Source: Galactobacter valiniphilus
GTDB lineage: Bacteria; Actinomycetota; Actinomycetes; Actinomycetales; Micrococcaceae
Direction of reading: 5' to 3'
Length of the DNA: 64,000 nt
Assembly: GCF_003575975.1 (NCBI RefSeq)
Contig: NZ_QQXK01000011.1
Span: 1-64,000, forward strand
Part shown: one piece after another, positions 16,699-26,068 of the stretch
How positions within the stretch are numbered: the first letter of the stretch is position 1
Layout: each line of letters opens with the position of its first letter
Made by a program: the position numbers and the translations under genes
Notes under the pieces: generated by a model
Seen by the model: the letters and a program-made list of their open reading frames with translations, nothing else
What the model was told of the DNA's origin: nothing
The model's database searches: none

Positions 16699-17064
16699 TT
16701 GCTCATCGCCTATTGGATCGTCGCCGGTCTGCTCGCCCTCGCCATGCTCGCCTCCGGCGGCATGAAGGTCATCAAGCCGAAGACCGCCATCGTGGAGGGC
16801 GGCATGGGCTGGGCCGAGGACTTCACCCCCGGCATGATCAAGTTCATCGGCATCGCCGAGGTGCTCGGCGCGCTGGGCCTCGTGCTGCCGGTGCTGACCG
16901 GGGTGGCCCCGGTCCTGGCCCCCATCGCCGCCGTGGCCCTGGCCGTGGTCATGATCGGCGCCGTGGTGGTGCACGTGCGCCGCAAGGAGCCCGCGGCCCC
17001 CGCGCTGGTCCTGGCCGCCGTGTCCGTCGCCGCCGCGGTGCTCGGCTTCCTCGCCGTCGCCTGA
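16699..17064 (+). CDS. DoxX-family membrane protein
   Basis: 121 residues from a TTG at 16699, chosen because a CTGGAGGA ribosome site ends five to six bases before it and the protein then begins directly with the first helix. Four helices and the family pattern ASGGMKVIKPKTAIVEGGMG, FIGIAEVLGALGLVLPVLTG and a C-terminal Ala/Val-rich pair are visible. DoxX proteins are small membrane proteins linked to thiol and oxidative stress, or quinone handling. Divergent from an HxlR regulator with palindromic sites in between, so HxlR control is likely. Confidence 0.85.
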   Translation: MLIAYWIVAGLLALAMLASGGMKVIKPKTAIVEGGMGWAEDFTPGMIKFIGIAEVLGALGLVLPVLTGVAPVLAPIAAVALAVVMIGAVVVHVRRKEPAAPALVLAAVSVAAAVLGFLAVA

Positions 17065-17082
17065 GCCGTACCCCCCACGCAG

Positions 17083-17115
17083 AAGGTCCCGACCGGCTAT
17101 GCCGGTCGGGACCTT
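17083..17115. terminator. Terminator after doxX
   Basis: Arms 17083-17097 and 17101-17115 match perfectly over 15 bases with a TAT loop. The stem core AAGGTCCCGACCG also forms the terminator at 27468-27497, so the two are copies. Confidence 0.8.
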
Positions 17116-17194
17116 TGCATCACTCGCACCCTTGAGGTGTCACTGACACTACGGAGCCACCCTGAAAGGTGGCTGTGCGTCACCTCCACGTAGC

Positions 17195-17356
17195 TCAGGA
17201 GTTCGATAAACTCCCGGTGGATCCGTGGGCCGAGCCCGATTCCTCGCCTTCCGGCAGCGCCCCGCAGCGCGGGCACGCGGCGACGGCGGGCCGCTCGGTC
17301 AGGGCGCCGCAGGCCGGGCACACGCGGTCCAGCCAGCACACGGGATCTCCGCCCAT
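17195..17356 (-). CDS. Small zinc-ribbon protein
   Basis: 53 residues from the ATG at 17356, whose GGAGG ribosome site lies six bases upstream (an ATG at 17368 is in frame but less well placed). The sequence contains MGGDPVCWLDRVCPACGAL and a second pair in ACPRCGALPE, giving two CxxC knuckles spaced about 12 residues, the pattern of a rubredoxin-like zinc ribbon. The motif DPVCWLDRVCPxCG recurs in short, uncharacterised proteins of Micrococcales. It is cytosolic and of unknown function, possibly a nucleic-acid or protein adaptor. It is transcribed alone between converging and diverging neighbours. Confidence 0.75.
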   Translation of the reverse strand: MGGDPVCWLDRVCPACGALTERPAVAACPRCGALPEGEESGSAHGSTGSLSNS

Positions 17357-17493
17357 CTCGTCCTCCATCACCCCAGTTCACGCCGCCCTGGGTGGCATGG
17401 CAAGGGCTGGGTTCCACGGACGACGCCGCCGCTTCACCGCGCGTTCACCTCTCGCCCCGGCGGGCGTCACCCTCGCCCACTTGGCTAGAGCGC

Positions 17494-19788
17494 ATGTCAT
17501 CTCAGCCCCGCGCTTCGGCCCCCACCGCTCCGGCCCTGGTCCCGACCGTCCTGGCCGCCACCCTCGCGCTCGTCCTCCTCCCAGCCCCGCTCGCGGCGGC
17601 CGCACCCGCCGCGCCCGCCTCAGCGGGCGCCGTCGTGCCGGTCATCAACGAGGTGGAGTCCAACGGCGACGACACCGATTGGGTGGAGCTCGGCAATCCG
17701 GGCGACGCTCCCCTGGACGTCTCCGGGCTGATCCTCACCGACGCCGAGCCGGCCAAGAAGGACCATGCCTACACGCTGCCCGCCGGCAGCGTCATCCCGG
17801 CCAAGGGCCTGCTCGTCGTGGACGGCATCCAGGGTGATCGGCCCGGCTTCCCGTTCGGCCTCGGCGGCGAGGACTCCGTGCGGCTCTACTCCGCCGGGAA
17901 GGACGTCAAGGCCACGGACGCCTCGCCGCTCGTCGAGTACTCCTGGACCGCCCACGCGACCGTAACCTTCGGCCGCTGCCCCGACCTCGCGGGCGCCTTC
18001 GCGACCACGACGCGCTCCACGAAGGGCGCACCCAACGACTGCTCCTCTCCCCTCGTCATCAACGAAATCGTCTCCGATGCCGGCGACCCCGACGACTGGG
18101 TGGAGTTCTACAACACGGGGGCCGGCGCGGCCGACCCGAACGGCCTGGTCCTGACAGACGCGGAGCCGGACAAGGCGGGGCACCGCTACACGCTCACGGG
18201 CCTTGACCCGATCCCCGCCGGTGGCTTCCTGCGCCTTGACACCGCGCAGTTCGGCTTCGGCCTGGGCAAGGCCGACGCCGTGCGCCTCCTGGGTGCGGAC
18301 GGCACCGTGGTGGATGAGTACGCATGGCAGGCACACGCCGCCACCTCGTACGGCCGCTGCCCCGACGGTAGCGGCGAGTTTGCGCTCACCGAGCGCGTCA
18401 CGCCCGGCGCGGCCAATGCGTGTAGCGAGCAGGGCGGGGGCGACGGCGTGAGCGCCTCCCCGTGGCCGGGCGGCGACACGGTCCGCGCGCTGGACACGGC
18501 GGACGAGGCCCGCGGCGACTGGAGCGGCATCGACCACGAGCCGGGCGCGGCGGGCGCCCCCGGCGCGCTGTGGGTGGTGCAGAACGGCGACGGCGAGCTC
18601 TACCGCCTGGATTCCGCGGACGCCGGCGCGAGCTGGCAGCGCACGCGCGGCTACGAGCTGCGCTATCCCGACGGCGCCGGCACGGTGGATGCCGAGGGCG
18701 TCACCGTGACCTCCGGCGGTTCGGCGGCCGGCCTCTACGTTTCAAGCGAGCGCGACAACGACGTCAAGGGCGTGTCCCGCCCGTCGGTGCTGCGCTACGC
18801 GCTGCCCGCCGCCGACAGCGGCTCCGCCGCTCGCACGGCCGTGGGCGGCACTCCCGTGCTGAAGGCCGCGGCCGAGTGGAACCTCGCCGCCGACTTCCCC
18901 GGGCTCAGAGCCAACTCCGGCCTCGAGGGCATCACGTGGATCCCCGACGCCTGGCTGACCGGCCACTCCTTCCTGGACGAGCGCACGGGCGCCGCCTACC
19001 GCCCGGCCAACTATCCGGGGCACGGCGAAGGGCTCTTTGCCGTGGGCGTCGAGGGCACGGGCCAGGTGTACCTCTACGCGCTCATGGACGACGGTGCCTT
19101 CGCCCGGATCGCGTCCATCGACTCCGACTTCGACGTGGTCGCGGATCTCCAGTTCGACGCCGAGCGCGAGGCTCTGTGGGTCGCGTGCGACGACGCGTGC
19201 AACGGCCGCATCGCCGTGTTCTCGCCGCGCGAGGGCGCGGCGGCATCCCCTGCGGCGGTCGCCGCGGCCACTGCCCGCGTGGCGGCCGCCGCCGCGACGC
19301 AGTCCTTCACCCGCACGGCCCTCTACGAGCGCCCCGCCCAGACGCAGAATTTTGGCAACGAGGGCTTCACGCTGGCCGACGCCTCGCAGTGCGTCGACGG
19401 CGCCGTCCCCACCTTCTACGTGGACGACAACAACACCGACGGTCATTCGCTGCGCACCGGCACGCTCGCTGCAACCTGCCCCGATCCGGAGACCCCCGTG
19501 GGCCCCGAGACGCCAGTGGACCCGGTCGATCCCGAGACCCCGGGCACCGAGGTGCCCGGCACGGATGACGGCGGGGAGAAGGGTTCCACGCCCGACGACG
19601 CGACGGACGGCTCCCAGCCCGAGGCCGGCTCCGAGGCGGAGACCGACGACGACATCGCGGCGCAGGCGGGCGGCACCGATACGCTCGCGCGGACGGGCGC
19701 GGCGACGACGCCGTGGCTGCTGGCCGCGGGCGGGTTGCTCGCCGCGGGCCTGACCCTCCTGACGCTCGGCTGGCGCCGCCGCGCCTAG
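17494..19788 (+). CDS. LARTG-anchored surface protein with two lamin-tail domains and a propeller-like region
   Basis: 764 residues from the ATG at 17494. Signal peptide to about residue 45. Two lamin-tail (LTD) domains follow: VINEVESNGDDTDWVELGNP near 50 and LVINEIVSDAGDPDDWVEFY near 187, each closing with a YGRCPD- or FGRCPD-type Cys turn. Residues about 330-600 hold repeated strands (GALWVVQNGDGELYRLD, LFAVGVEGTGQVYLYALMD, ALWVACDDACNGRIAVFS) resembling a beta-propeller of the phytase-like or SdiA-regulated kind. A Pro/Glu/Thr-rich stalk leads to LARTG at about 731-735, a hydrophobic helix and WRRRA tail, i.e. a class E-type sortase signal. Role: cell-wall-attached binding or hydrolytic protein, substrate unknown. 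Confidence 0.85.
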   Translation: MSSQPRASAPTAPALVPTVLAATLALVLLPAPLAAAAPAAPASAGAVVPVINEVESNGDDTDWVELGNPGDAPLDVSGLILTDAEPAKKDHAYTLPAGSVIPAKGLLVVDGIQGDRPGFPFGLGGEDSVRLYSAGKDVKATDASPLVEYSWTAHATVTFGRCPDLAGAFATTTRSTKGAPNDCSSPLVINEIVSDAGDPDDWVEFYNTGAGAADPNGLVLTDAEPDKAGHRYTLTGLDPIPAGGFLRLDTAQFGFGLGKADAVRLLGADGTVVDEYAWQAHAATSYGRCPDGSGEFALTERVTPGAANACSEQGGGDGVSASPWPGGDTVRALDTADEARGDWSGIDHEPGAAGAPGALWVVQNGDGELYRLDSADAGASWQRTRGYELRYPDGAGTVDAEGVTVTSGGSAAGLYVSSERDNDVKGVSRPSVLRYALPAADSGSAARTAVGGTPVLKAAAEWNLAADFPGLRANSGLEGITWIPDAWLTGHSFLDERTGAAYRPANYPGHGEGLFAVGVEGTGQVYLYALMDDGAFARIASIDSDFDVVADLQFDAEREALWVACDDACNGRIAVFSPREGAAASPAAVAAATARVAAAAATQSFTRTALYERPAQTQNFGNEGFTLADASQCVDGAVPTFYVDDNNTDGHSLRTGTLAATCPDPETPVGPETPVDPVDPETPGTEVPGTDDGGEKGSTPDDATDGSQPEAGSEAETDDDIAAQAGGTDTLARTGAATTPWLLAAGGLLAAGLTLLTLGWRRRA

Positions 19789-19853
19789 CCACAGCACGGC
19801 GGCGTGTTGCGCCACGAGCCCCGCGACCCGCGCCCCGGCGCGGGGAGGCACCC

Positions 19854-19887
19854 ACCGGACCCCACGCCGTCGTGCGTGGGGTCCGGT
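19854..19887. terminator. Bidirectional terminator
   Basis: Perfect 14-bp arms (19854-19867 and 19874-19887) around a CGTCGT loop, between two convergent genes. Stem length and position fit a shared terminator. Confidence 0.75.
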
Positions 19888-19890
19888 GCG

Positions 19891-20922
19891 TCATTTCGCG
19901 GCGGGGGCGCGCAGGGTGACGGCCAGGCCTCGGTGGTCGGTGCCGGGGAGGTCCACGGTGTCCCACTGCGCTGGGGCGAGCCCACGCACGAAAACGTGGT
20001 CGATCTGCGAGAGGGGCAGCGGCCTGTCCGGCCAGGTGGGGCGTGGGATCCAGCCGGCCACGCGGGCCGCGTCGTCGAGCCCCTTCACCGCGGCGCGGAA
20101 GCCGGGCATGCCGTGGCCGGCATTGAAGTCGCCCGCCACGAGTAGCGGCAGATCGGTGCGGGCACGCTGGTACTCACCGAGGGCCTGCAGCTCGGAGCGC
20201 CAGATCCCGGCGTCCGCCATGGGCGGGAGGGTGTGGACGGCCATGATGCGGAAGGGTCGGTGGCCGGGCAGCTTGACCACGGCCGTGCGCTGCTCGAAGT
20301 GGCGCCCACCGTCGGGCCAGGCCGGTTCCTCCTCGGCGAGGAGCCCGGCAGACAGGATGGCCGTGCCATCGGCCCCCTGCTCGGGGAGGTCTCCCGTGCG
20401 GTACGGGAGGGCGTCCTTGAAGCCCGGCTGGGCCTCCAGGCGATCGAGCAGGTCCTCCGTGGCCTCCTGCAGCACGAGGACGTCGACCTTCCGCTCCGTG
20501 ACCTCGGCCGCGAGCGCCCGCGCGTCCACGCCGCCGTAGAGCGCGTTGACGCTGAGGATCCGGACGTCGGGCGCGTCCTTGAGCTGCTCGGCCGCGGCCC
20601 GCAGCTCCGGGGTGGCGTCGTGCACGCGCGAGGCGGAGGCAGCGAACCCCACCGCGATGATCAGCAGGACCGCCGCCACGATGCGACGGCAGGCCAGGAA
20701 CACCACGGCCGCCAGGAGGGCGGCGGCGCAGAGGATCCACACCACGGCCTGCAGGGCGGGAATGAACCAGGCGCCGGGCATGGAGGCGCCCGGCTGGAGG
20801 TCGATCTGCGGCAGGTACGCCAGCACGACGGCGGGGAGCCCGGCGAGCGCCCACGAGCCGAGTTTCAGGCGGCGTTTCCGGCGCGGTTCGGTGCTCGGGG
20901 TGAGGAACGCGTTGACCGACAT
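19891..20922 (-). CDS. Membrane-anchored endonuclease/exonuclease/phosphatase-family protein
   Basis: 343 residues from the ATG at 20922. Three helices (about 22-42, 53-75 and 78-96) are followed by an extracytoplasmic EEP domain. Catalytic residues are visible: RILSVNALYGG (Asn), VLVLQEAT (metal Glu), VAVHT-like MAVHTLPP (His), VAGDFNAG (Asp/Asn) and the closing SQIDHVFV plus GTDHRGL (Asp-His). EEP proteins of this build hydrolyse phosphodiesters outside the membrane. DNA, sphingomyelin-like or nucleotide substrates are all possible. It is monocistronic, with its start 125 bases from the divergent sensor-kinase gene. Confidence 0.85.
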   Translation of the reverse strand: MSVNAFLTPSTEPRRKRRLKLGSWALAGLPAVVLAYLPQIDLQPGASMPGAWFIPALQAVVWILCAAALLAAVVFLACRRIVAAVLLIIAVGFAASASRVHDATPELRAAAEQLKDAPDVRILSVNALYGGVDARALAAEVTERKVDVLVLQEATEDLLDRLEAQPGFKDALPYRTGDLPEQGADGTAILSAGLLAEEEPAWPDGGRHFEQRTAVVKLPGHRPFRIMAVHTLPPMADAGIWRSELQALGEYQRARTDLPLLVAGDFNAGHGMPGFRAAVKGLDDAARVAGWIPRPTWPDRPLPLSQIDHVFVRGLAPAQWDTVDLPGTDHRGLAVTLRAPAAK

Positions 20923-21047
20923 GCCCTCCAGGATGCCGCAGGGCCCCGACCGCCCGCGTCCGACCCTGGGCCCATCCTCACTCCTTGGAATGAACTTGGG
21001 CGCGGTTCGCTCCCCTTGAAGTGGCGGGGCCGCCTAGCCTGAGCGGC

Positions 21048-23254
21048 ATGGACACCACCGAGACCCTCGAGACCCTGCGGAACGCCGTGCCGGGCACCGG
21101 CGCACCAGGCGCCCCGACCCCGCGCCGTGCTCGCCGCGGTTGGACGCTGCAGCGGGTGCTGACCTGGCTGGCTCCCGTGGCAGCTGCGGTGCTGTTCGTG
21201 ATTGCCTTGGGCACTCCCGCCTACTCCAACGATGTGCTCAGCGGTCTGGTCTGCGCGGCGCTTGCCGCCATAGGGCTCGCCGTGGCCCCGCGCTGGCCCT
21301 TACTGGCGCTCGCTCTCTGCCTGGCTTCCGGACTCGTGTGGCTCATCCCCGGCACGGAACCGGCGACCAACACCTACGTATCGACCAGCTACATCACCAC
21401 CCTCGTGGCCGCCCTGTTGGTCGTGGCGCTGTTGACCCTCCAACGTGAGCCCGAACGGTCTCACCGACGCCTCGTGATCCTGACAGGCGTATCCGTCGTG
21501 GTCTTGGCAGCGCTTCAAACGCTGACCGCCACGTTCGGCGCCCAGGCCCGCGCCTTGCGGCTGGGGAGCGGCCCGTTCTGGGTGGGCGGGGGCTCCGTCG
21601 AGACGGATGCCGTGCCCGAAGGGTGGGTTACGACTCCGCTCGAGGCGGTGGAAAGCTTCGGAGGCCCCATCTTTGCGGCCTACCTGACCTCGTTCGCGGC
21701 CGCCGTGTTGGGCGGCTGGGTCCTCTCACTCGTCCTCGCCTCCCGCACCGGTCGCCTTCAGGAACACCCGTGGATCGGTTCGTCCCGCTTGGCGCGGGGC
21801 GTTCGCCGTCCTCGCGTCGCGCTGGCACTTCTCATCGGCACCGCGTGCGCCGTGTACATCGGCGCGGCCGTGGTGCAGAACGGCAATAGCATCGCCTCGG
21901 TCGTGTTGACGGGCGGGCTGCTGGCTTTCATGGGGGTCGGAGCCACCCTCGCACCGCTTCGGCCGGTGCTCGGGGCATCGCTGGTCGCCGCCGGTTGTAT
22001 CGCCACCTCCGCAGCCGGCTTCCTGCGCCCGTGGATCGCCGAGTGGAGCGCGGGTTCCATCGTGATCGCGGCCGCCGCCGCCATTCTTATTGTGCTCCTC
22101 GCGCTTCCGTCCGGACGGCGCTGGTGGTGGACGGCCGCCATGCTCGTGGTCCTCGGCGCGGCTCTCTACACCCCGTTCCTGGCCCAGCAGAACCACCTCT
22201 CGGCTCGTTCAAACGCCTACTCGGCCGCCATGCAGAACCTTCCGAAGTCGTCCGATCTGCCCGGCTTCCCGGGCGAGGACGAGTGGGCGGCCATGAGCGA
22301 CGAGGAAGCGACTCGCGTGGAGCAGAAGTACATCGCCATCGATCAAGAGTCTTCCCGGCAGGCGATCACCGTCATGGACGAGAAGGTCCCCGATATCCCC
22401 TACGGCGGCCCGACGACAGTCGCCCTCGCCTTCCTCCAGGCTCTACCCCTCTTCCTCCTCCCCGCGGTCCTGGCCTGGGGCCTGAAACTCACCACGAGCG
22501 TCGCGTTTGAACGCCGCCGGCTGGCCCAGGCCCGCGCCGAGCTCGAGGCCTCCGAGCAGGACCGCGCCCGCCAGGACGAGCGCCGCGGGATCGCCGGCGA
22601 CGTCCACGATGTCCTGGCCCACTCGCTCACGGTCATCGTGGCGCAGGGCGAGGGCGCCCTCGTCAGCCAGGGCACCGAGCAGCAGGACGCCGTACGCCGC
22701 ATGGTCGACGTCGCCCGGGCCTCCCTCCGCGACGTCCGCGCCCTCATCGAGCGCCTCGACGGCGAGGACACCGCGCTCCCCGCCCCCGGCCTCGCCCATC
22801 TTCCCGGGCTGATCCAGAACGTGCGCGACGCCGGCCTGTGCCTCGAGACCGAGGAGTTCGGCGAGCGCCTGCCCCTCGGCGACTCGACCGAGCTCGCGCT
22901 CTACCGCATCCTCCAGGAGGCCCTCACCAACGTCCTGACGCACGGCGGCCGCGGCGCCACCGCGCGCCTCATCCTCGACTGGCGCGGCGAGGACCCGGGC
23001 CTCACGGTCACGCTCGCCTCCACCACGCCGCCGGGCGCGGAACCCCGACCCGGCACGGGCCTGGGCCTGGAGGGCATGCGCACCCGCGCCGCCGTGGCCG
23101 GCGGCTGGCTCACGGCGGGGCCCGACGACGCCTCGGCCGGCCCGGGCGGAACGCCCGCCTCCGAGACAGGGCCCGACGGCGCCGCTGACGCCGGCTCCGG
23201 CTGGCTCGTCACGGCCCACCTCCCGGCGGTCGCCGAGAGCGCGGTGGTGCTGCG

Positions 23255-23258
<4 letters not shown>
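21048..23258 (+). CDS. Sensor histidine kinase with large polytopic sensor domain
   Basis: 736 residues from the ATG at 21048. About eleven to twelve hydrophobic segments span residues 38-480, and a 75-residue extracytoplasmic loop sits before the last of them (about 370-450). The catalytic half is NarL-partner type: HisKA_3 motif RRGIAGDVHDVLAHSLTVIV with the phosphorylated His near residue 520, N-box EALTNVLTHGG, and G-box GTGLGLEGMRTR. A Gly/Ala/Pro-rich insert interrupts the last strands of the ATPase domain. The stop overlaps the response-regulator start (ATGA). The signal is unknown. The size of the membrane part suggests it may sense lipid or cell-envelope state (inference). Confidence 0.9.
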
Positions 23259-23908
<650 letters not shown>

Positions 23909-24040
23909 GGTCCCGGCCCCGCGCCCGGCGCGGGCCGCCCGCACTCGGTGACCACGCGGCGTCGGGCAGTGAACGAGGGATTCACCCAGGCTTCCCCGAC
24001 CCGTCGCCCGCGGCGGCTGGCGCGGTGCCAGGCTCGTGCC

Positions 24041-25222
24041 ATGACCACCACGCGGACCGATGCGGTCACCCTTGACACCCTGCTCGCCGACTTCCCGCTC
24101 CCGGCCCTCGAGCCGGGGCAGACGCCCACCCAGGTGTGGGGCTACTTCGAGACCGTGGACGACGACGGCGACGCCACCTGGCACGAGCGCGCCAGCGAGG
24201 GCGCCGACCCGTCCACGGTCTACGCCGAGGTCTCCGGCTACCTGGCCGGCCTCGAGGCCGCCGACGTCTGGTTCGACGACGACGAGCTCGTGGGCGACCC
24301 GGAGGACGACGACGAGGCCGACGTCCCCGAGTCGCCGCTGGACGAGCGCTTCTCGTCGCTGAGCATCGGCGACTTCGGCGACGAGGAGCTCACTGGCCGC
24401 TTTCTCCTGCTGGTCATCAGCACCGACGCCGACGGCGAGCCCGCCCGCGACGTCTACAGCCCCGAGCTCTCCGACGAGGAGGTGCTCGGCCTGCTGCGCC
24501 TGGCCCAGCTGCGTCTCACCGAGCAGCTCGCGTGGGACGTGCCGTCCCCGCAGGCCACGGCGCTCTCCGAGGCGCCCGAGCTGGTGCCCCTGACCTCGCT
24601 CTTCCCCGGCTGGGAGTTCGAGACCGTGGACGACGTCGCCAACGTCACCGCCGTGTGGGCGCTCATCGAGACGATCGACGACGAGGGCACCGTCACCTGG
24701 GTGCAGCGCGAGTCCGACGGCCTGGCCCTGGGCGAGCTGCTCTCCCTCATCGCGGTGCGCGTGACCGGCACCGAGGAGCGCCTGCTCGCCGACTGGGGCC
24801 TGAGCGATCTGCTCGCCGCCGAGGAGGAGGCCGGCGGCGCCGACCTCTCAGTGGTGCCGGGCTCGCTCGAGGACGACTCCGATGACCGCGACGACGCCGT
24901 GCTGCTCGCCGACGGCGCGTTCGCGGACGCTGAGGACACTGTCGAGGGCTCCGACGAGGACGAACTCGACGACGAGCTGGACGAGTTCGCGCCGCTGGAC
25001 GACCGCTTCGAGGCCCTCCAGGTCGCGGGGCTCCCCGCCGGCGCCGTGGCCCGCCGCGCGCTGCTCCTGGTCCTGGCCGAGGAGGACGGCGCGAGCCCGC
25101 GCTTCGCCCTCTACGGAGCGGCCCCGGAGGAGGAACTGGACTACCCCTACATCGATGACATCGAGGAGCTGGGCCTGCTGCGCTCGCAGGAGCGCCGCCT
25201 GCGCCTCGACCTCGCCTGGTAG
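24041..25222 (+). CDS. Highly acidic protein with an internal tandem duplication
   Basis: 393 residues from the ATG at 24041. No family is recognised. The protein is built of two copies of one unit: copy 1 (about 28-175) runs VWGYFETVDDDGDATWHERA to LLRLAQLRLTEQLAWD, and copy 2 (about 200-393) runs VWALIETIDDEGTVTWVQRE to LLRSQERRLRLDLAW. Both contain an acidic spacer, then DERF or DDRF, a strand LLLVISTD or LLLVLAEE, and a terminal helix. Copy 2 carries a longer Asp/Glu-rich insert. No signal peptide or membrane helix is present, so it is cytosolic. It is transcribed alone. Function unknown. The charge suggests protein binding or DNA mimicry (speculation). Confidence 0.7.
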   Translation: MTTTRTDAVTLDTLLADFPLPALEPGQTPTQVWGYFETVDDDGDATWHERASEGADPSTVYAEVSGYLAGLEAADVWFDDDELVGDPEDDDEADVPESPLDERFSSLSIGDFGDEELTGRFLLLVISTDADGEPARDVYSPELSDEEVLGLLRLAQLRLTEQLAWDVPSPQATALSEAPELVPLTSLFPGWEFETVDDVANVTAVWALIETIDDEGTVTWVQRESDGLALGELLSLIAVRVTGTEERLLADWGLSDLLAAEEEAGGADLSVVPGSLEDDSDDRDDAVLLADGAFADAEDTVEGSDEDELDDELDEFAPLDDRFEALQVAGLPAGAVARRALLLVLAEEDGASPRFALYGAAPEEELDYPYIDDIEELGLLRSQERRLRLDLAW

Positions 25223-25391
25223 GCGGATCCCGCGCAGATTCCAGCCCGCGCGCCCGCCGCACCGCCGTTCATCGGTGGGCGGCGGGCGCCCTTGTGCCGC
25301 GGCCCGCGGGCGTTGGTAGGGTGCCGAGAACCCACCCTCGCTCCACCGCTGCGACAGCACCGGTGCAGCCGCAGTCACGGAAGGCCCCCGC

Positions 25392-25922
25392 GTGAGTACC
25401 CGCATCCGCATCCTCGACGTCAACGATGCCCTCGACCTCGCCGAGCTCTACCGCGCCAACCGCGTCTTCCTGACGCCCTACGAACCCACGCGCCCCGGCT
25501 CCTTCTTCACCGAGCGAGGCCAGCTCGAGCTCGCCGAACGCAAGCTGACGGACTGGCAGGCGGGCCTGTGCGCGCCGTTCGTGATCCTCGGCGAGCGCGA
25601 GGAGGTCGTGGGGGCCATCAACATCAACGACATCGTGCGCGGGGCGTTCGAGTCGGCCTCGCTCGGATACTGGGTCGCCCAGGACGCGGGCGGGCGGGGC
25701 TTCGCCAAGGAGGCCGTGGCGTCCGCGGCGGCGTTCAGCTTCGAGGTGCTTGGCCTGCATCGGCTCCAGGCCGCGACGCTCCTGGACAACGAGCGTTCCC
25801 AGGCCGTGCTGCGCGCGGCGGGCTTCGAGGAGTTTGGGGTGGCGCCGTCCTACCTGCGCATCGACGGCCGGTGGCGCGACCACCGGCTGTTCCAGCTGCT
25901 CGCCGCCGAGGAGGCGGCGTGA
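25392..25922 (+). CDS. GNAT acetyltransferase, RimJ-like
   Basis: 176 residues from the GTG at 25392 with GGAAGG upstream. Family pattern: NRVFLTPYEPTRPGSFFTER, VVGAININDIVRGAFESASL, the acetyl-CoA loop DAGGRGFAKEAVASAA, and LHRLQAATLLDNERSQAVLR. This is the ribosomal-protein-alanine acetyltransferase-like group. The actual substrate is unknown. The last 43 bases of the gene are tandemly duplicated, and the stop codon TGA spans the junction of the two copies at 25920-25922, so the protein itself is unchanged. Confidence 0.87.
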   Translation: MSTRIRILDVNDALDLAELYRANRVFLTPYEPTRPGSFFTERGQLELAERKLTDWQAGLCAPFVILGEREEVVGAININDIVRGAFESASLGYWVAQDAGGRGFAKEAVASAAAFSFEVLGLHRLQAATLLDNERSQAVLRAAGFEEFGVAPSYLRIDGRWRDHRLFQLLAAEEAA

Positions 25923-25963
25923 CCACCGGCTGTTCCAGCTGCTCGCCGCCGAGGAGGCGGCGT
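25878..25963 (+). repeat. Perfect 43-bp tandem duplication at a stop codon
   Basis: Bases 25878-25920 are repeated exactly at 25921-25963. The unit covers the end of the GNAT gene, and the second copy is followed by the original stop context (TGACGGG). The absence of any mismatch points to a recent slippage event or an assembly artefact. Confidence 0.9.
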
Positions 25964-26042
25964 GACGGGACGGCCCTCGCCTCGGCGCTTCCAGCTCCGG
26001 GTGCCTCAGGCGCCGGGCACCCAGGCACCCTCCGCGCCTGAC

Positions 26043-26068
26043 GCGAGTGCCCGACGTCGGGCACTCGC
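26043..26068. terminator. 26-base perfect palindrome at a gene 3' end
   Basis: GCGAGTGCCCGAC-GTCGGGCACTCGC reads identically on both strands and ends one base before the stop of the leftward oxidoreductase gene. It contains the recurring GCCCGACG motif on both strands. With no loop bases it would fold with about a 4-base open end as a transcript hairpin, or bind a dimeric protein. Confidence 0.55.

Noticed and set aside
17097-17417. A 106-codon leftward frame downstream of doxX
   Set aside because: Its composition is Arg/Gly-rich without family likeness, whereas a different frame over the same DNA encodes the zinc-ribbon protein with two CxxC pairs and a ribosome site.
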